Notes: a model not told the origin generated them from the sequence alone. Counted from the stretch's first letter, positions 17,901 through 25,518 are shown. The stretch: DNA of 31,716 nucleotides from JADJPL01 sp041183125 (GCA_041183125.1 JBEGMH010000056.1:1-31716); one strand, 5' to 3'. A program made the numbers and translations.

Positions 17901-18032
17901 CGCTCCAAATACAGCGGTATTGACCCGGAAACCCAAATAGATTCCGAACAGGGCGTCGGCGGTGGCGAAATCAACGAAGCGGTCTCCCCGGCTATCCGGA
18001 GCATCACGTTCGGCATTAGTGCCAAGTTCTAA
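14979..18032 (+). CDS. SusC/RagA family TonB-dependent outer-membrane transporter
   Basis: A 1017-residue outer-membrane glycan importer that works with the SusD-like protein and is energised by TonB. After the signal peptide (residues 1 to about 26) comes a carboxypeptidase-regulatory-like domain (FKVSGTVTDKNGEPLIGATI, about 38-110), then the SusC TonB-box signature LEEVIVVGYGIQKKSQ (115-130). The plug follows, with IRIRGRRSFNATNDPLYVVDGIP near 175 and DASSTAIYGARGANGV near 225, then a beta-barrel ending in an aromatic residue (FGISAKF), as needed for barrel assembly. Length is typical. It is followed after 27 nt by the susD gene. The substrate cannot be read from the sequence; the genes around it suggest a glucuronic-acid-containing glycan or glycoside. 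Confidence 0.96.
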   Translation: MKRSSPLKILWLAAFCIANVLLLTAGAPVPIEVRETVFKVSGTVTDKNGEPLIGATIMEKGTSNGAFTDLDGKYALEVADGNAVLVFSYTGFETIEVPVNNQAVVDVKMAEGTVLEEVIVVGYGIQKKSQTTGAITSIPNKLIAELPITNARQALQGRAAGVDVVQSGSKPGAAPQIRIRGRRSFNATNDPLYVVDGIPLASGIDDINPQDIQSMEVLKDASSTAIYGARGANGVVLVTTNRGKAGKTTVSLNSYLGPNQSLGQIQLFNGAEFAEYKRESRRATGNYPAGPATDAADALLFEAVELDGIKTGRTTDYQSYLLRQGFVQSHQIGVSGGNDRTQFYVSGNLFSDVGVIKNQDFTRGSFRINLDHRINDKLKIGTSTLAVYSVRNGESFNPLGGAFQENPLGKPYDSNGNLIFLPTTDGLRTNPIAEIVEGANVDETKRYRIFNSLYGEWNIAEGLTYRVNFGPDFSIRRSGLFQGSLTNARRNGLALGSITNGQSFNFTLENIVNYNKVLGRRHNVNLTALQSVQKDNTEFSSMTVLGIPAQTQSFYNLGAASQVSNVGSGLVQWTLLSYMGRVNYAFDDRFLLTATLRADGSSRFGANTKWGYFPSLALGWNLASESFLKDAQWLDQLKLRLSYGAIGNQAIDPYQTQSLLTRSSYAWNTTAAFGYRPGSIGNPDLRWETSTTANVGLDFSILLGRVNGSFEYYVTTTSDLLAPQPLPTSTGFNGFVTNIGKTQNKGLELTLSTVNVDGAFKWTTDWSFMRNREAILELANGKVDDIAAGRFIGQPLSVFYDLEKIGIWQTNELDKATAYGFKPGEIKIKDQNNDGKIDANDRVIVGTAVPDWAGGLTNRFEYKGFDLSFFVFARIGQTLRSRFHDSFNTLFGRYNNLKVDYWTPNNPTNAFPRPNQNQEFPRNSSSMSYFDGSFVKVRNINLGYNFSKKVASSLRMESLRAYASLQQPFIFASYRSKYSGIDPETQIDSEQGVGGGEINEAVSPAIRSITFGISAKF

Positions 18033-18059
18033 TTATGGTCTTTACGGTTAAAATATAAT

Positions 18060-19742
18060 ATGATGAAAAATAATATCCTTAAATCCAGTCGCTTCCCGTC
18101 GTTGGCCACCTTGTTGCTGGCGGTACTGCTGCCAGCGTCCTGTAGCAAAGATGCGCTCGTAGAGGAAGTGATCACCAATGTGGGAACGGATTATCTCAAT
18201 ACGGCTGCCGGCTTCAACGACGGGGTACGGGCAGCCTACGCCGCCCTGCGGAGCTGGTACGGCACCGAAAGGGGCAATAACCTCACGATCTTCGGTACCG
18301 ACACCTACACCAACGGGTCCGACGGTTCCTGGAAATTCATGAACCAATACACCGCCCAGTTCGACCCGCGTACCGCTATCGTCCAGGAAGTATGGGACGA
18401 GTTCTACCGCGGCATCAACGTCTGTAACTCGGTCATCGAACGCGCCCCCGCCGTCACCGGCCTCGACGCCGTTACCCTCAAACAGCGGGTGGGCGAAGTC
18501 AAGTTCCTGCGCGCCCAGTACTACTTCATCCTGACCCAGTTGTTCGGCGGGGTGGACCTGCGCCTCAGCGAAACAAAGGAACCTACCAAAGTGTCCACCC
18601 GGGCCAGCGTCCAGAATATGTACGCCGCTATCGTCAAAGACCTCGAAGAGGCCATCCCAGACCTGGAGAACAAAGCGCGCTCCACCGACTACGGCCGCGT
18701 GACCCGCGCCGCCGCCGAACACCTGCTCTCCCTGGTCTACCTCACCAAAGCTACCTCCGATGCCAAAGCAACCGACGACTACACCAAGGCCGAAACCCTG
18801 GCGAAAAACGTCATCAACAACTACGGGATCAAACTCCTGAGCGACTTCGCCCAGGTCCACCAGGAAGGCAACGAGATGAACGAAGAGGTGATCTTCGCCA
18901 CCCAGTACACCCGCGACCCGCTGACCAACAGCACGGGCAACAACGCACACGTATTCTTCCTCATGGAGTACGACGTACAGCCCGGGATGCGCCGCGATGT
19001 GGCCAACGGACGCCCCTTCAAACGCTACAAACCGACCACGTACTGCCTGGAAACGGTGTTCGCACCCGCTAACCGCAGCAAAGACAGCCGCTACTCCAAG
19101 ACCTTCGTGGACGTGTACCGCACCAACCGCCCGGGTACCTTCTCCACGACATTCGACAACTCCAAGCCCAGCGTGACCTTTGCAGCCGGCGATACGGCGA
19201 TCTACCTGCCAGGGGTGGAATGGACAACGGCCCAGCGCGCCGCAAAACCCTACCAGGTGCTGACCCCCTCCCTGTACACGGAGAAATTATACCCCAGCCT
19301 GCGCAAACACATAGATGGAGGCCGCGTTGACCTCTTCCAGTTCGAAGGAGGCCGCGACTATATCAACTACCGCCTGGCCGAAACCTACCTCAACCTCGCC
19401 GAAGCCCAGTTCAGACAGGGCAAAACGCAGGACGCCGTCAATTCCCTCAACGTCGTCCGCCGCCGCGCCGCCTGGCCCGGCAAGGAAAAGGACATGGAAA
19501 TCGCCCCCGCCGACCTGACCATGGAGTTCATCATGGAAGAACGGGAACGCGAACTGTTAGGCGAACAAAAACGCTGGTTCGACCTCAAACGCTGGGGCGT
19601 ACTGCTCAGCCGGGTGCAACAATACAACCCACAGGCCGCCGCTAACATCAAAGCACACCACGTGTTGCGCCCTATCCCCCAAGTCCAAATAGACCGGGTA
19701 GAAGGCGGAGTATCTGCATTCGCACAAAACCCAGGGTACTAA
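18060..19742 (+). CDS. RagB/SusD family nutrient-uptake lipoprotein
   Basis: A 560-residue surface lipoprotein that caps SusC and binds the glycan. The signal peptide ends at LLPASC (Cys28), followed by SKDALVEE. SusD hallmarks are the helical TPR-like segments (VGEVKFLRAQYYFILTQLFGGVDL, about 145-165, and RAAAEHLLSLVYLTK), the YRLAETYLNLAEAQFRQGK helix near 445, ERERELLGEQKRWFDLKRWG near 495, and the terminal LRPIPQVQID...FAQNPGY. The annotated start is the first of two adjacent ATG codons (18060 and 18063); either is possible. It is translated right after susC. A terminator-like hairpin and a second long hairpin follow, so the enzymes downstream may be expressed at a different level. Confidence 0.95.
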   Translation: MMKNNILKSSRFPSLATLLLAVLLPASCSKDALVEEVITNVGTDYLNTAAGFNDGVRAAYAALRSWYGTERGNNLTIFGTDTYTNGSDGSWKFMNQYTAQFDPRTAIVQEVWDEFYRGINVCNSVIERAPAVTGLDAVTLKQRVGEVKFLRAQYYFILTQLFGGVDLRLSETKEPTKVSTRASVQNMYAAIVKDLEEAIPDLENKARSTDYGRVTRAAAEHLLSLVYLTKATSDAKATDDYTKAETLAKNVINNYGIKLLSDFAQVHQEGNEMNEEVIFATQYTRDPLTNSTGNNAHVFFLMEYDVQPGMRRDVANGRPFKRYKPTTYCLETVFAPANRSKDSRYSKTFVDVYRTNRPGTFSTTFDNSKPSVTFAAGDTAIYLPGVEWTTAQRAAKPYQVLTPSLYTEKLYPSLRKHIDGGRVDLFQFEGGRDYINYRLAETYLNLAEAQFRQGKTQDAVNSLNVVRRRAAWPGKEKDMEIAPADLTMEFIMEERERELLGEQKRWFDLKRWGVLLSRVQQYNPQAAANIKAHHVLRPIPQVQIDRVEGGVSAFAQNPGY

Positions 19743-19760
19743 CGAAAAAGTAGGGTCCGG

Positions 19761-19792
19761 GGGAGGAAAGGCCCCATCGCCCCCTCCCTTTT
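19761..19792 (+). terminator. Possible rho-independent terminator after susD
   Basis: GGGAGG at 19761-19766 pairs with CCTCCC at 19783-19788, with an inner GGC/GCC pairing in the loop, followed by TTTT. The outer stem is only 6 bp, so it may be a partial terminator. Confidence 0.45.
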
Positions 19793-19807
19793 ACAAAAAC
19801 ATTGTTT

Positions 19808-19865
19808 TGAACGCGCATCAAAAATCATTTTGAAAAAAATAAAATTGGTTTTTGGTGTGCGTTCA
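19808..19865 (+). ncRNA. Long RNA hairpin in the susD-DUF1080 gap
   Basis: 19808-19824 pairs with 19849-19865 over 17 bp, two of them G-U wobbles (15-of-17 at DNA level). The loop is 24 nt and contains a nested ATTTT/AAAAT stem. No T-tract follows. The wobbles hint that pairing is kept at RNA level. It could be an mRNA-processing or stability element that sets the susCD-to-enzyme ratio; no known RNA family is recognised. Confidence 0.5.
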
Positions 19866-20077
19866 TGCCATAATGTTTCCTGTTGGGGGCGAAGGATGGT
19901 CCGTTTTACACCCCCAACCCTGCTTTTTCCAACGCCTGTGTTCCTCCGTCAGACGGAATACCTTATATTGCCAAACCAACAGACTGCTTGCCAGGGGAAC
20001 CCGGGGGGTAAAATGGTGCTGACCCTCGCAACCCATCTGTCCGCACTCGGTAAACGATAACTTGAAAAAATTTCTTC

Positions 20078-21454
20078 ATGAAAAAAATTGTCGCGCTCGC
20101 GCTTTTATACGGCCTTGTCGGCACGGCCCTGAGCGGCCAAAAAACCTCCTGGACCGCTTTGTTCGACGGCAAAACGCTGAATGGGTGGAACCAAAAAGGG
20201 GGACAAGCCAAGTATTTCGTCGAAAATGGCGAAATCGTCGGCCAAACGGTAGCCAATACGCCCAACTCGTTTTTGTGTTCTAACCAGCTCTACGGCGACT
20301 TTATCCTGGAACTGGAACTGAAAGTGGACCCTAAAATGAACTCGGGCATACAGTTCCGCAGCCTTTCCCTGCCCGAGTACCAAAATGGCCGCGTACACGG
20401 CTACCAGATGGAGATAGACCCCTCCCCGCGCGCCTGGTCGGGCGGGATCTACGACGAGGGGCGCCGGGAATGGCTATACATCCCCAACCAAAACCCAGCG
20501 GGCAAAAAGGCTTTCCGCAACAATGCCTGGAACACCTACCGCATCGAGGCCATCGGCTCCACCCTCCGCACCTGGGTCAACGGCGTACCGGTCTCCCACC
20601 TGATCGACAACCTGACCGACAAGGGCTTCATCGCCCTGCAAGTCCACAGCATCTACGGCGAAATGACCGAGGGCATGCAAATCCGCTGGCGGAATATCCG
20701 CATCCAGACGCAAAACCTGAAGGCGAGCCCCCTGGATGCTATCCCCGTCGCCAACCTCGTGCCCAATACGTTGTCCGAACAGGAAAAAGCCCTGGGCTTC
20801 AAATTGCTCTTCAACGGGACTGACTTCAACGGCTGGCGGGGCGTACACGCCGATAAAATGCCCGAAAAGCGCTGGGCCGTCCAGGATGGTGCCATCACGG
20901 TCGCCGAATCGGACGGGTCTGAAACCGGCAACGATATCGTCAGCACCGAGTCGTTCACCGCTTTTGAACTGCTCTTCGACTTCAAGCTCAGCGAAGGGGC
21001 CAACTCGGGGGTCAAATACTTCGTCAATGAGGCCTTTGACCCGGGTGGCAAATCGGGCATCGGCCTGGAATACCAAATCCTCGACGATGCACGCCACCCC
21101 GATGCCAAACAGGGCGCCGCCGGAAACCGCACCCTCGCCAGCCTCTACGACCTCATCCCCTCCGAAAAACTGGAGCCCCGCTTCCAGCGCAAAATCGGCG
21201 ACTGGAACCAGGCCCGCATCGTCGCATACCCCAACCATACCATCCAGTACTGGCTCAATGGCTTCAAAGTGCTGGAATACCAGCGCAAGTCCAATATCTT
21301 CAAAGCCCTGGTGGCCCGTAGCAAATACGTCGCCTTCGATGGGTTCGGCATGAACGATGCCGGCCCTATCCTCCTCCAGGACCACGGCGACCAGGTCAGC
21401 TTCCGAAACCTCAAAATCCGCGCGCTGAGCCAATCGCCAGCCCCTTGCGAATAA
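20078..21454 (+). CDS. Two-domain DUF1080 protein (3-keto-disaccharide hydrolase family)
   Basis: A 458-residue exported protein with two DUF1080/PF06439 domains of concanavalin-like fold. The signal peptide is MKKIVALALLYGLVGTALSGQ. Domain 1 (about 24-205) starts SWTALFDGKTLNGWNQKGG and has LELKVDPKMNSGIQFRS. Domain 2 (about 228-455) starts GFKLLFNGTDFNGWRGV and has LLFDFKLSEGANSGVKYFV and IGLEYQILDD. Members of this family cleave glycosides whose C3 hydroxyl has been oxidised to a ketone. The two oxidoreductases right downstream (25-bp spacings) are the natural source of such 3-keto sugars, so the set looks like an oxidative glycoside-cleavage module in the periplasm. Activity on a 3-keto-glucuronide is inferred from uxaC/uxuA. 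One domain may serve only for binding. Confidence 0.9.
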   Translation: MKKIVALALLYGLVGTALSGQKTSWTALFDGKTLNGWNQKGGQAKYFVENGEIVGQTVANTPNSFLCSNQLYGDFILELELKVDPKMNSGIQFRSLSLPEYQNGRVHGYQMEIDPSPRAWSGGIYDEGRREWLYIPNQNPAGKKAFRNNAWNTYRIEAIGSTLRTWVNGVPVSHLIDNLTDKGFIALQVHSIYGEMTEGMQIRWRNIRIQTQNLKASPLDAIPVANLVPNTLSEQEKALGFKLLFNGTDFNGWRGVHADKMPEKRWAVQDGAITVAESDGSETGNDIVSTESFTAFELLFDFKLSEGANSGVKYFVNEAFDPGGKSGIGLEYQILDDARHPDAKQGAAGNRTLASLYDLIPSEKLEPRFQRKIGDWNQARIVAYPNHTIQYWLNGFKVLEYQRKSNIFKALVARSKYVAFDGFGMNDAGPILLQDHGDQVSFRNLKIRALSQSPAPCE

Positions 21455-21478
21455 TCCGTTCACTCTAAAATATCGTCC

Positions 21479-22816
21479 ATGTCCACACGTAGATATTTCC
21501 TCCGGACCACTGCCCTCGCAGCAGGCGCGATGGCCTTCAGCGCAAAAAGCTATGGCCGTATCCTCGGCGCTAACGACCGCGTGCGCGTCGGGGTCGTCGG
21601 GTTCTCCGACCGGTTCAAATACTCCCTTTTTCCGCCTTTCCTCAGCTTGCAAAAAGAGCTGAACTTCGAAATGACGGCCCTGTCGGATATCTGGAACCGC
21701 CGCCGCGACGAAGGCCAGGCTTTCCTCAAAGAAAAATTAGGGCACGACGTCAAAGTGTTTCCCAACAACGAGGCCCTCTACGACGCCCGCGCCGTGGACG
21801 CCGTGTTCATCAGCACCGCGGATTTCCAACACGCCGTGCACACCATCCAAGCCGTGCAGGCAGGCTGTGATACCTATACCGAAAAGCCCATGGCCGAAAC
21901 GATGGAAGACAACCGCGCCGTGCTCGAAGCGGTGCGCGCCTCCAAACGCATCGTCCAAATCGGCTCCCAACGGCGCAGCGGTACCAACTACCACGCCGCC
22001 GCCGACTTCATCCAGTCCGGCAAGTTCGGCCCTATCGTCATGGTCGAGCTGATGTGGAACGTCAACCAGCCCGGCCGCTGGCGCCGCCCAGCCTTGGTCG
22101 AAGGACTGAAAGAATCGGACGTGGACTGGAAACGCTACCTCGTCAACCGCCCCTACGAGCCGTTCGACCCGCGCAAGTTCGTGGAATACCGCTTGTTCTG
22201 GCCCTACTCATCCGGTATCCCCGGCCAGTGGATGAGCCACCAGATTGATACGGTGCACTGGTTCGCCCAACTGCCCCACCCCCGCAGTTGCGTGGCCAAC
22301 GGTGGGATCTACCAGTGGAAAGACGGGCGCAAAAACGCCGATACCCTCACCGTCGTGTTCGACTACGGCCCGCTGAACGACCCAAGCTCCGGCTTCCAGG
22401 TGCAGTTCACCTCCCGCTTCTCTAACTCCGCCGGCGAAACAAAGGAACTGTACTATTCCAACGGGGGCATGATCAACCTGGATACCAACGAGATCAGCGA
22501 CCTCGGCGGCTTGCGCGAACGGGAAGCCGCCGCTATGGGCCTCAAACCCAACCTGCTCCCCAAAATGAAACTCCAAGGCGACAGCGTGGTCTATGACGCC
22601 AACACGGGCAGCGATACGCACACGTTCAACCACGTGCGCAACTGGATGGAGTGCGTGCGCTCCCGCAAAACGCCCAACGCACCTATCGAGGCCGGATACC
22701 AACATTCTATCGCCAATATCATGGCCACCGCCGCTTACCAAACCGGCCTGCGCGTGACGTTCGACGAGAAAAAACAGGATATCCTGGCCGGTGGAAAGGT
22801 CTGGAAACCGTTCTAG
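21479..22816 (+). CDS. Gfo/Idh/MocA family oxidoreductase with Tat signal (copy 1)
   Basis: A 445-residue NAD(P)-dependent oxidoreductase of the Gfo/Idh/MocA family. The start STRRYFLRTTALAAGA is a twin-arginine signal, so the folded protein with its cofactor is exported to the periplasm, as in glucose-fructose oxidoreductase. The Rossmann domain has the family Glu-Lys-Pro at 135-137 (TYTEKPMAE), with Lys136 the expected catalytic residue. The glycine-rich loop reads GVVGFSDRF (38-46), without the usual third glycine, so cofactor binding may be altered. The C-terminal domain shows FWPYSSGIPGQWMSHQIDTVHWF, with histidines typical of the substrate site. It lies 24 nt after the DUF1080 gene and 24 nt before its paralogue. 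Likely role: oxidation of a glycoside at C3, or the reverse reduction of the released keto sugar. Confidence 0.93.
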   Translation: MSTRRYFLRTTALAAGAMAFSAKSYGRILGANDRVRVGVVGFSDRFKYSLFPPFLSLQKELNFEMTALSDIWNRRRDEGQAFLKEKLGHDVKVFPNNEALYDARAVDAVFISTADFQHAVHTIQAVQAGCDTYTEKPMAETMEDNRAVLEAVRASKRIVQIGSQRRSGTNYHAAADFIQSGKFGPIVMVELMWNVNQPGRWRRPALVEGLKESDVDWKRYLVNRPYEPFDPRKFVEYRLFWPYSSGIPGQWMSHQIDTVHWFAQLPHPRSCVANGGIYQWKDGRKNADTLTVVFDYGPLNDPSSGFQVQFTSRFSNSAGETKELYYSNGGMINLDTNEISDLGGLREREAAAMGLKPNLLPKMKLQGDSVVYDANTGSDTHTFNHVRNWMECVRSRKTPNAPIEAGYQHSIANIMATAAYQTGLRVTFDEKKQDILAGGKVWKPF

Positions 22817-22840
22817 ATGTAGCGAAAACCCAGAACGAAG

Positions 22841-24184
22841 ATGCAGAGACGCAATTTTTTGAAAAATACCATCACCGCTGCTGCCGGAGCCTCCTTGGCT
22901 TCCGGCACAGCGCTTTTAGCGAAGGACCTGCCCTTCTCCCCAACGGAAAAGTTCCGCGTCGGCCTCATCGGGGCAAATGGGATGGGATGGAGCAATATGA
23001 ACGCCTTCCTGAAAATCCCGGGCGTGGAATGTGCCGCTATCGCCGACGTGGACCTCTCCGTGCGCGACCGACGGGCCGCAGATGCCGAAAAAATACAGGG
23101 CTCAAAGCCCCTGCTGTTCAATGATTACCGCAAAATGCTGGAACGGAAGGACATAGATGCGGTCATCATCGGCTCTCCCGACCACTGGCACTGCCTCCAC
23201 CTCTGCGATAGCCTCGACGCAGGCAAACATGCCTACTGCGAAAAGCCGCTGGGGCGCACCATCGAGGAATGCCAGGCCATGCTCGCCAGCGCCCAACGGC
23301 ACAAAGGGCTCCTCGTCCAGGTAGGGCAGTGGCAACGCAGCGGCACCCACTATGCCAACGCACTCGCCTACGTGCGCAGCGGACAATTAGGGGGCGTGCG
23401 CATGGTGAAAACCTGGTCCTACGTGGGCTGGAAAAAACCGCTCGCCCGCAAACCCGATACCCCCGTGCCCGACGGGGTGGACTACGACTTCTGGCTGGGG
23501 CCCGCACCCCGCAAACCCTTCAACCCCAACCGCTTCCACTTTGAATTCCGCTGGTTCTGGGATTATGCCGGCGGACTGATGACCGACTGGGGTGTACATG
23601 AACTGGATATCGCTTTCGAGGGGATGGACCTCAAAAACCCCCGCTCCGTTATGGCGTCGGGGGGTAAGTTCGGCTACCCGGACTCCGACGGCGAAACCCC
23701 GGATACGCTGCAGGCCGTCTATGAATTTGACCGCTGCAACGTCGTCTGGGAACACGTGCTGGGCATCGGCGGTGGCCCCTACGAGCGCCCCGAAGGCATC
23801 GCGTTCATCGGCAACAACGCTACCCTGGTCGTCAACCGCCAGGGATGGGCCGTCTATCCGGAAGCAGAAACCGACAAAAACGGCATCTTGCGCTACCGGG
23901 CCGAAAAACTGCCCGACCAGAACAAACCGGCCAACGTGGACTACCTCCAGCTCCACGTGCGCAACTTCCTGGACTGTATCGCCCAAAAGACGCCGGAGGC
24001 CCTGAACTGCGGTATCGAGAAAGCAGCCAACACAGCGATCAACTGCTGTATCGGCAACATCGCCCAGCGCTTGGGCCGGAAAGTGTTCTGGGATGCCGCC
24101 GCAGGCCGCTTCGTCAACGATCCGGAAGCCGACCAGCTCATGCTGGCAAAGTATGAAAATGGTTGGAAAGTGCCGAAAGGGTAA
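22841..24184 (+). CDS. Gfo/Idh/MocA family oxidoreductase with Tat signal (copy 2)
   Basis: A 447-residue paralogue of the preceding gene product. MQRRNFLKNTITAAAGA is a twin-arginine signal for periplasmic export. The nucleotide-binding loop is canonical (GLIGANGMG, 41-49), and the family motif is AYCEKPLG with Glu134-Lys135-Pro136. The second half has WFWDYAGGLMTDWGVHELDIAF, with the Asp/His set typical of the substrate pocket. The two tandem paralogues may work in opposite directions: one oxidising the bound glycoside, the other reducing the 3-keto product, so that electrons are recycled (inference). The gene begins 24 nt after copy 1 and ends 25 nt before uxuA, giving a tight four-gene unit DUF1080-Gfo-Gfo-uxuA. 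Confidence 0.94.
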   Translation: MQRRNFLKNTITAAAGASLASGTALLAKDLPFSPTEKFRVGLIGANGMGWSNMNAFLKIPGVECAAIADVDLSVRDRRAADAEKIQGSKPLLFNDYRKMLERKDIDAVIIGSPDHWHCLHLCDSLDAGKHAYCEKPLGRTIEECQAMLASAQRHKGLLVQVGQWQRSGTHYANALAYVRSGQLGGVRMVKTWSYVGWKKPLARKPDTPVPDGVDYDFWLGPAPRKPFNPNRFHFEFRWFWDYAGGLMTDWGVHELDIAFEGMDLKNPRSVMASGGKFGYPDSDGETPDTLQAVYEFDRCNVVWEHVLGIGGGPYERPEGIAFIGNNATLVVNRQGWAVYPEAETDKNGILRYRAEKLPDQNKPANVDYLQLHVRNFLDCIAQKTPEALNCGIEKAANTAINCCIGNIAQRLGRKVFWDAAAGRFVNDPEADQLMLAKYENGWKVPKG

Positions 24185-24209
24185 GGATAAGGCTACTAAA
24201 AAGAACAAC

Positions 24210-25394
24210 ATGAATCTTCCTGTATTTCAAATGCACCAGACGATGCGCTGGTATGGGCCCCACGACGCCGTCGCCCTGAGCGACCTGCGCCAGGCGGGCT
24301 GCGAAGGCGTGGTCACCGCCCTGCACCACATCCCCTACGGCGAAGTGTGGCCTATTGCGGAAATTGAAAAACGCCGGGAAATGGTCGAAGCCGCCGGTAT
24401 GACCTGGACCGTCATCGAAAGCCTGCCCGTCCATGATGACATCAAACGGCAAACGGGCAACTGGCGCCAGTATATCGAAAATTATAAAACCAGCCTCCGC
24501 CATGTCGCCGCCTGTGGGCTTAAAGTCGTAACCTACAACTTCATGCCAGTGCTCGACTGGCTGCGCACCGACATCTCCTACGAAATGCCGGACGGCAGCC
24601 GCGCCCTGCGCTTCGAAAAAGCCGCGTTCGCCGCATTCGAGCTCTTCCTGCTCCAACGCCCGGGGGCAGCGTGCGATTACTCCCCGGAGGAAGTAGAAAC
24701 CGCCCGCCGCAAACTGGAAACCATGGATGAAGCTGCCCGCGCCAAGGTGTTCCACAACCTCCTCCTCGGACTGCCCGGCAGCGATGACGCGTTTACCCCG
24801 GAACAGGTCTTGCAGGAATTGCAAAAGTACGCGGGCATAGACGCCAATCGCTTGAAGCAACACCTCTACGATTTCCTGCGCGAAGTCGCCCCGGTAGCAG
24901 AGGAGTGCGGACTGAAATTGGCCATCCACCCCGATGACCCGCCGTACCCGGTACTCGGCCTGCCGCGCGTGGTCAGCACCGCCCAAGACCTCTCCGATTT
25001 GCTGGATGCCGTGCCCCTGCACGCCAACGGACTGTGCTTCTGCACCGGATCCCTCGGCGCCCGGCCCGACAACGATGTCCCCGATATGCTGCGCCGGTTC
25101 GGCGACCGCATCCACTTCCTGCACCTGCGCAATACCCGCAGGGATGCCGATGGGAACTTTTTCGAAGCCGACCACCTCGACGGGGATACCGATATGGTGG
25201 CCGTGATGCAGGAAGTGCTCCGCATCATGCAGTACCAGGGCGTCTCTATCCCGATGCGCCCCGACCACGGGCACCAGATGCTCGACGACCTGCACAAGCA
25301 AACCTACGCGGGCTACTCCGCTATCGGCCGGCTGCGCGGACTGGCTGAGCTGCGCGGGCTCGAGGCCGGCCTTGCCCGGGCGCTGTTCGGATAG
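24210..25394 (+). CDS. uxuA: Mannonate dehydratase UxuA
   Basis: A 394-residue cytoplasmic TIM-barrel enzyme that dehydrates D-mannonate to 2-keto-3-deoxygluconate, the third step of glucuronate breakdown. The length equals that of the E. coli enzyme. Metal-site residues expected for the family are visible: His240 (LAIHPDDPP), Cys278 (GLCFCTGS), His305 (FLHLRN) and Asp352 (MRPDHGHQ). The N-terminus QTMRWYGPHDAVALSDLRQAGCEGVVTALHHIP is diagnostic (two short segments of it are enough to assign the family). I chose ATG 24210, where UxuA proteins begin; a longer frame opening at 24093 would overlap the upstream gene. It is the last gene of the unit that starts at susC or at the DUF1080 gene, and a 61-bp hairpin follows 63 bp after the stop. 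Confidence 0.96.
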   Translation: MNLPVFQMHQTMRWYGPHDAVALSDLRQAGCEGVVTALHHIPYGEVWPIAEIEKRREMVEAAGMTWTVIESLPVHDDIKRQTGNWRQYIENYKTSLRHVAACGLKVVTYNFMPVLDWLRTDISYEMPDGSRALRFEKAAFAAFELFLLQRPGAACDYSPEEVETARRKLETMDEAARAKVFHNLLLGLPGSDDAFTPEQVLQELQKYAGIDANRLKQHLYDFLREVAPVAEECGLKLAIHPDDPPYPVLGLPRVVSTAQDLSDLLDAVPLHANGLCFCTGSLGARPDNDVPDMLRRFGDRIHFLHLRNTRRDADGNFFEADHLDGDTDMVAVMQEVLRIMQYQGVSIPMRPDHGHQMLDDLHKQTYAGYSAIGRLRGLAELRGLEAGLARALFG

Positions 25395-25457
25395 CATTTT
25401 TTTTCATACGCAACGGACGGGGGTATAAAAAATATTTCGCTGCTCCAACCTAAAAAA

Positions 25458-25518
25458 TGTACGAGCACTTGTTTTTTTGATTTTGCGCGGCAAAATCAAA
25501 AAAACAAGTGCTCGTACA
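25458..25518. terminator. 29-bp perfect stem hairpin after uxuA
   Basis: 25458-25486 and 25490-25518 are perfect reverse complements, separated by the 3-nt loop GCG. The arms include TGTACGAGCACTTG and a run of seven T (or A on the other strand). Such a stem would stop transcription from uxuA and insulate the lacI promoter. No T-tract follows the stem on the plus strand. It is longer and more perfect than an ordinary terminator, so a mobile-element remnant is an alternative. Confidence 0.6.

Larger units (their letters stand above)
19743..20077 (+). other. 335-bp structured gap between susD and the DUF1080 gene
   Basis: This non-coding stretch holds a terminator-like hairpin (19761-19792) and a long wobble-containing hairpin (19808-19865). 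The remaining about 210 bp show no convincing TAnnTTTG promoter, reading frame or operator. The DUF1080 gene is preceded only by an A/T-rich leader. Confidence 0.6.

Noticed and set aside
16257..17936. Long minus-strand reading frame (559 codons) opposite susC
   Set aside because: It is a shadow of the high-GC susC codons, shows no recognisable domain, and is fully covered by a certain gene on the other strand.
20474..25397. Long minus-strand frames opposite the DUF1080 gene (392 codons) and uxuA (419 codons)
   Set aside because: Both mirror real genes with strong family signatures and have no domain or promoter of their own.
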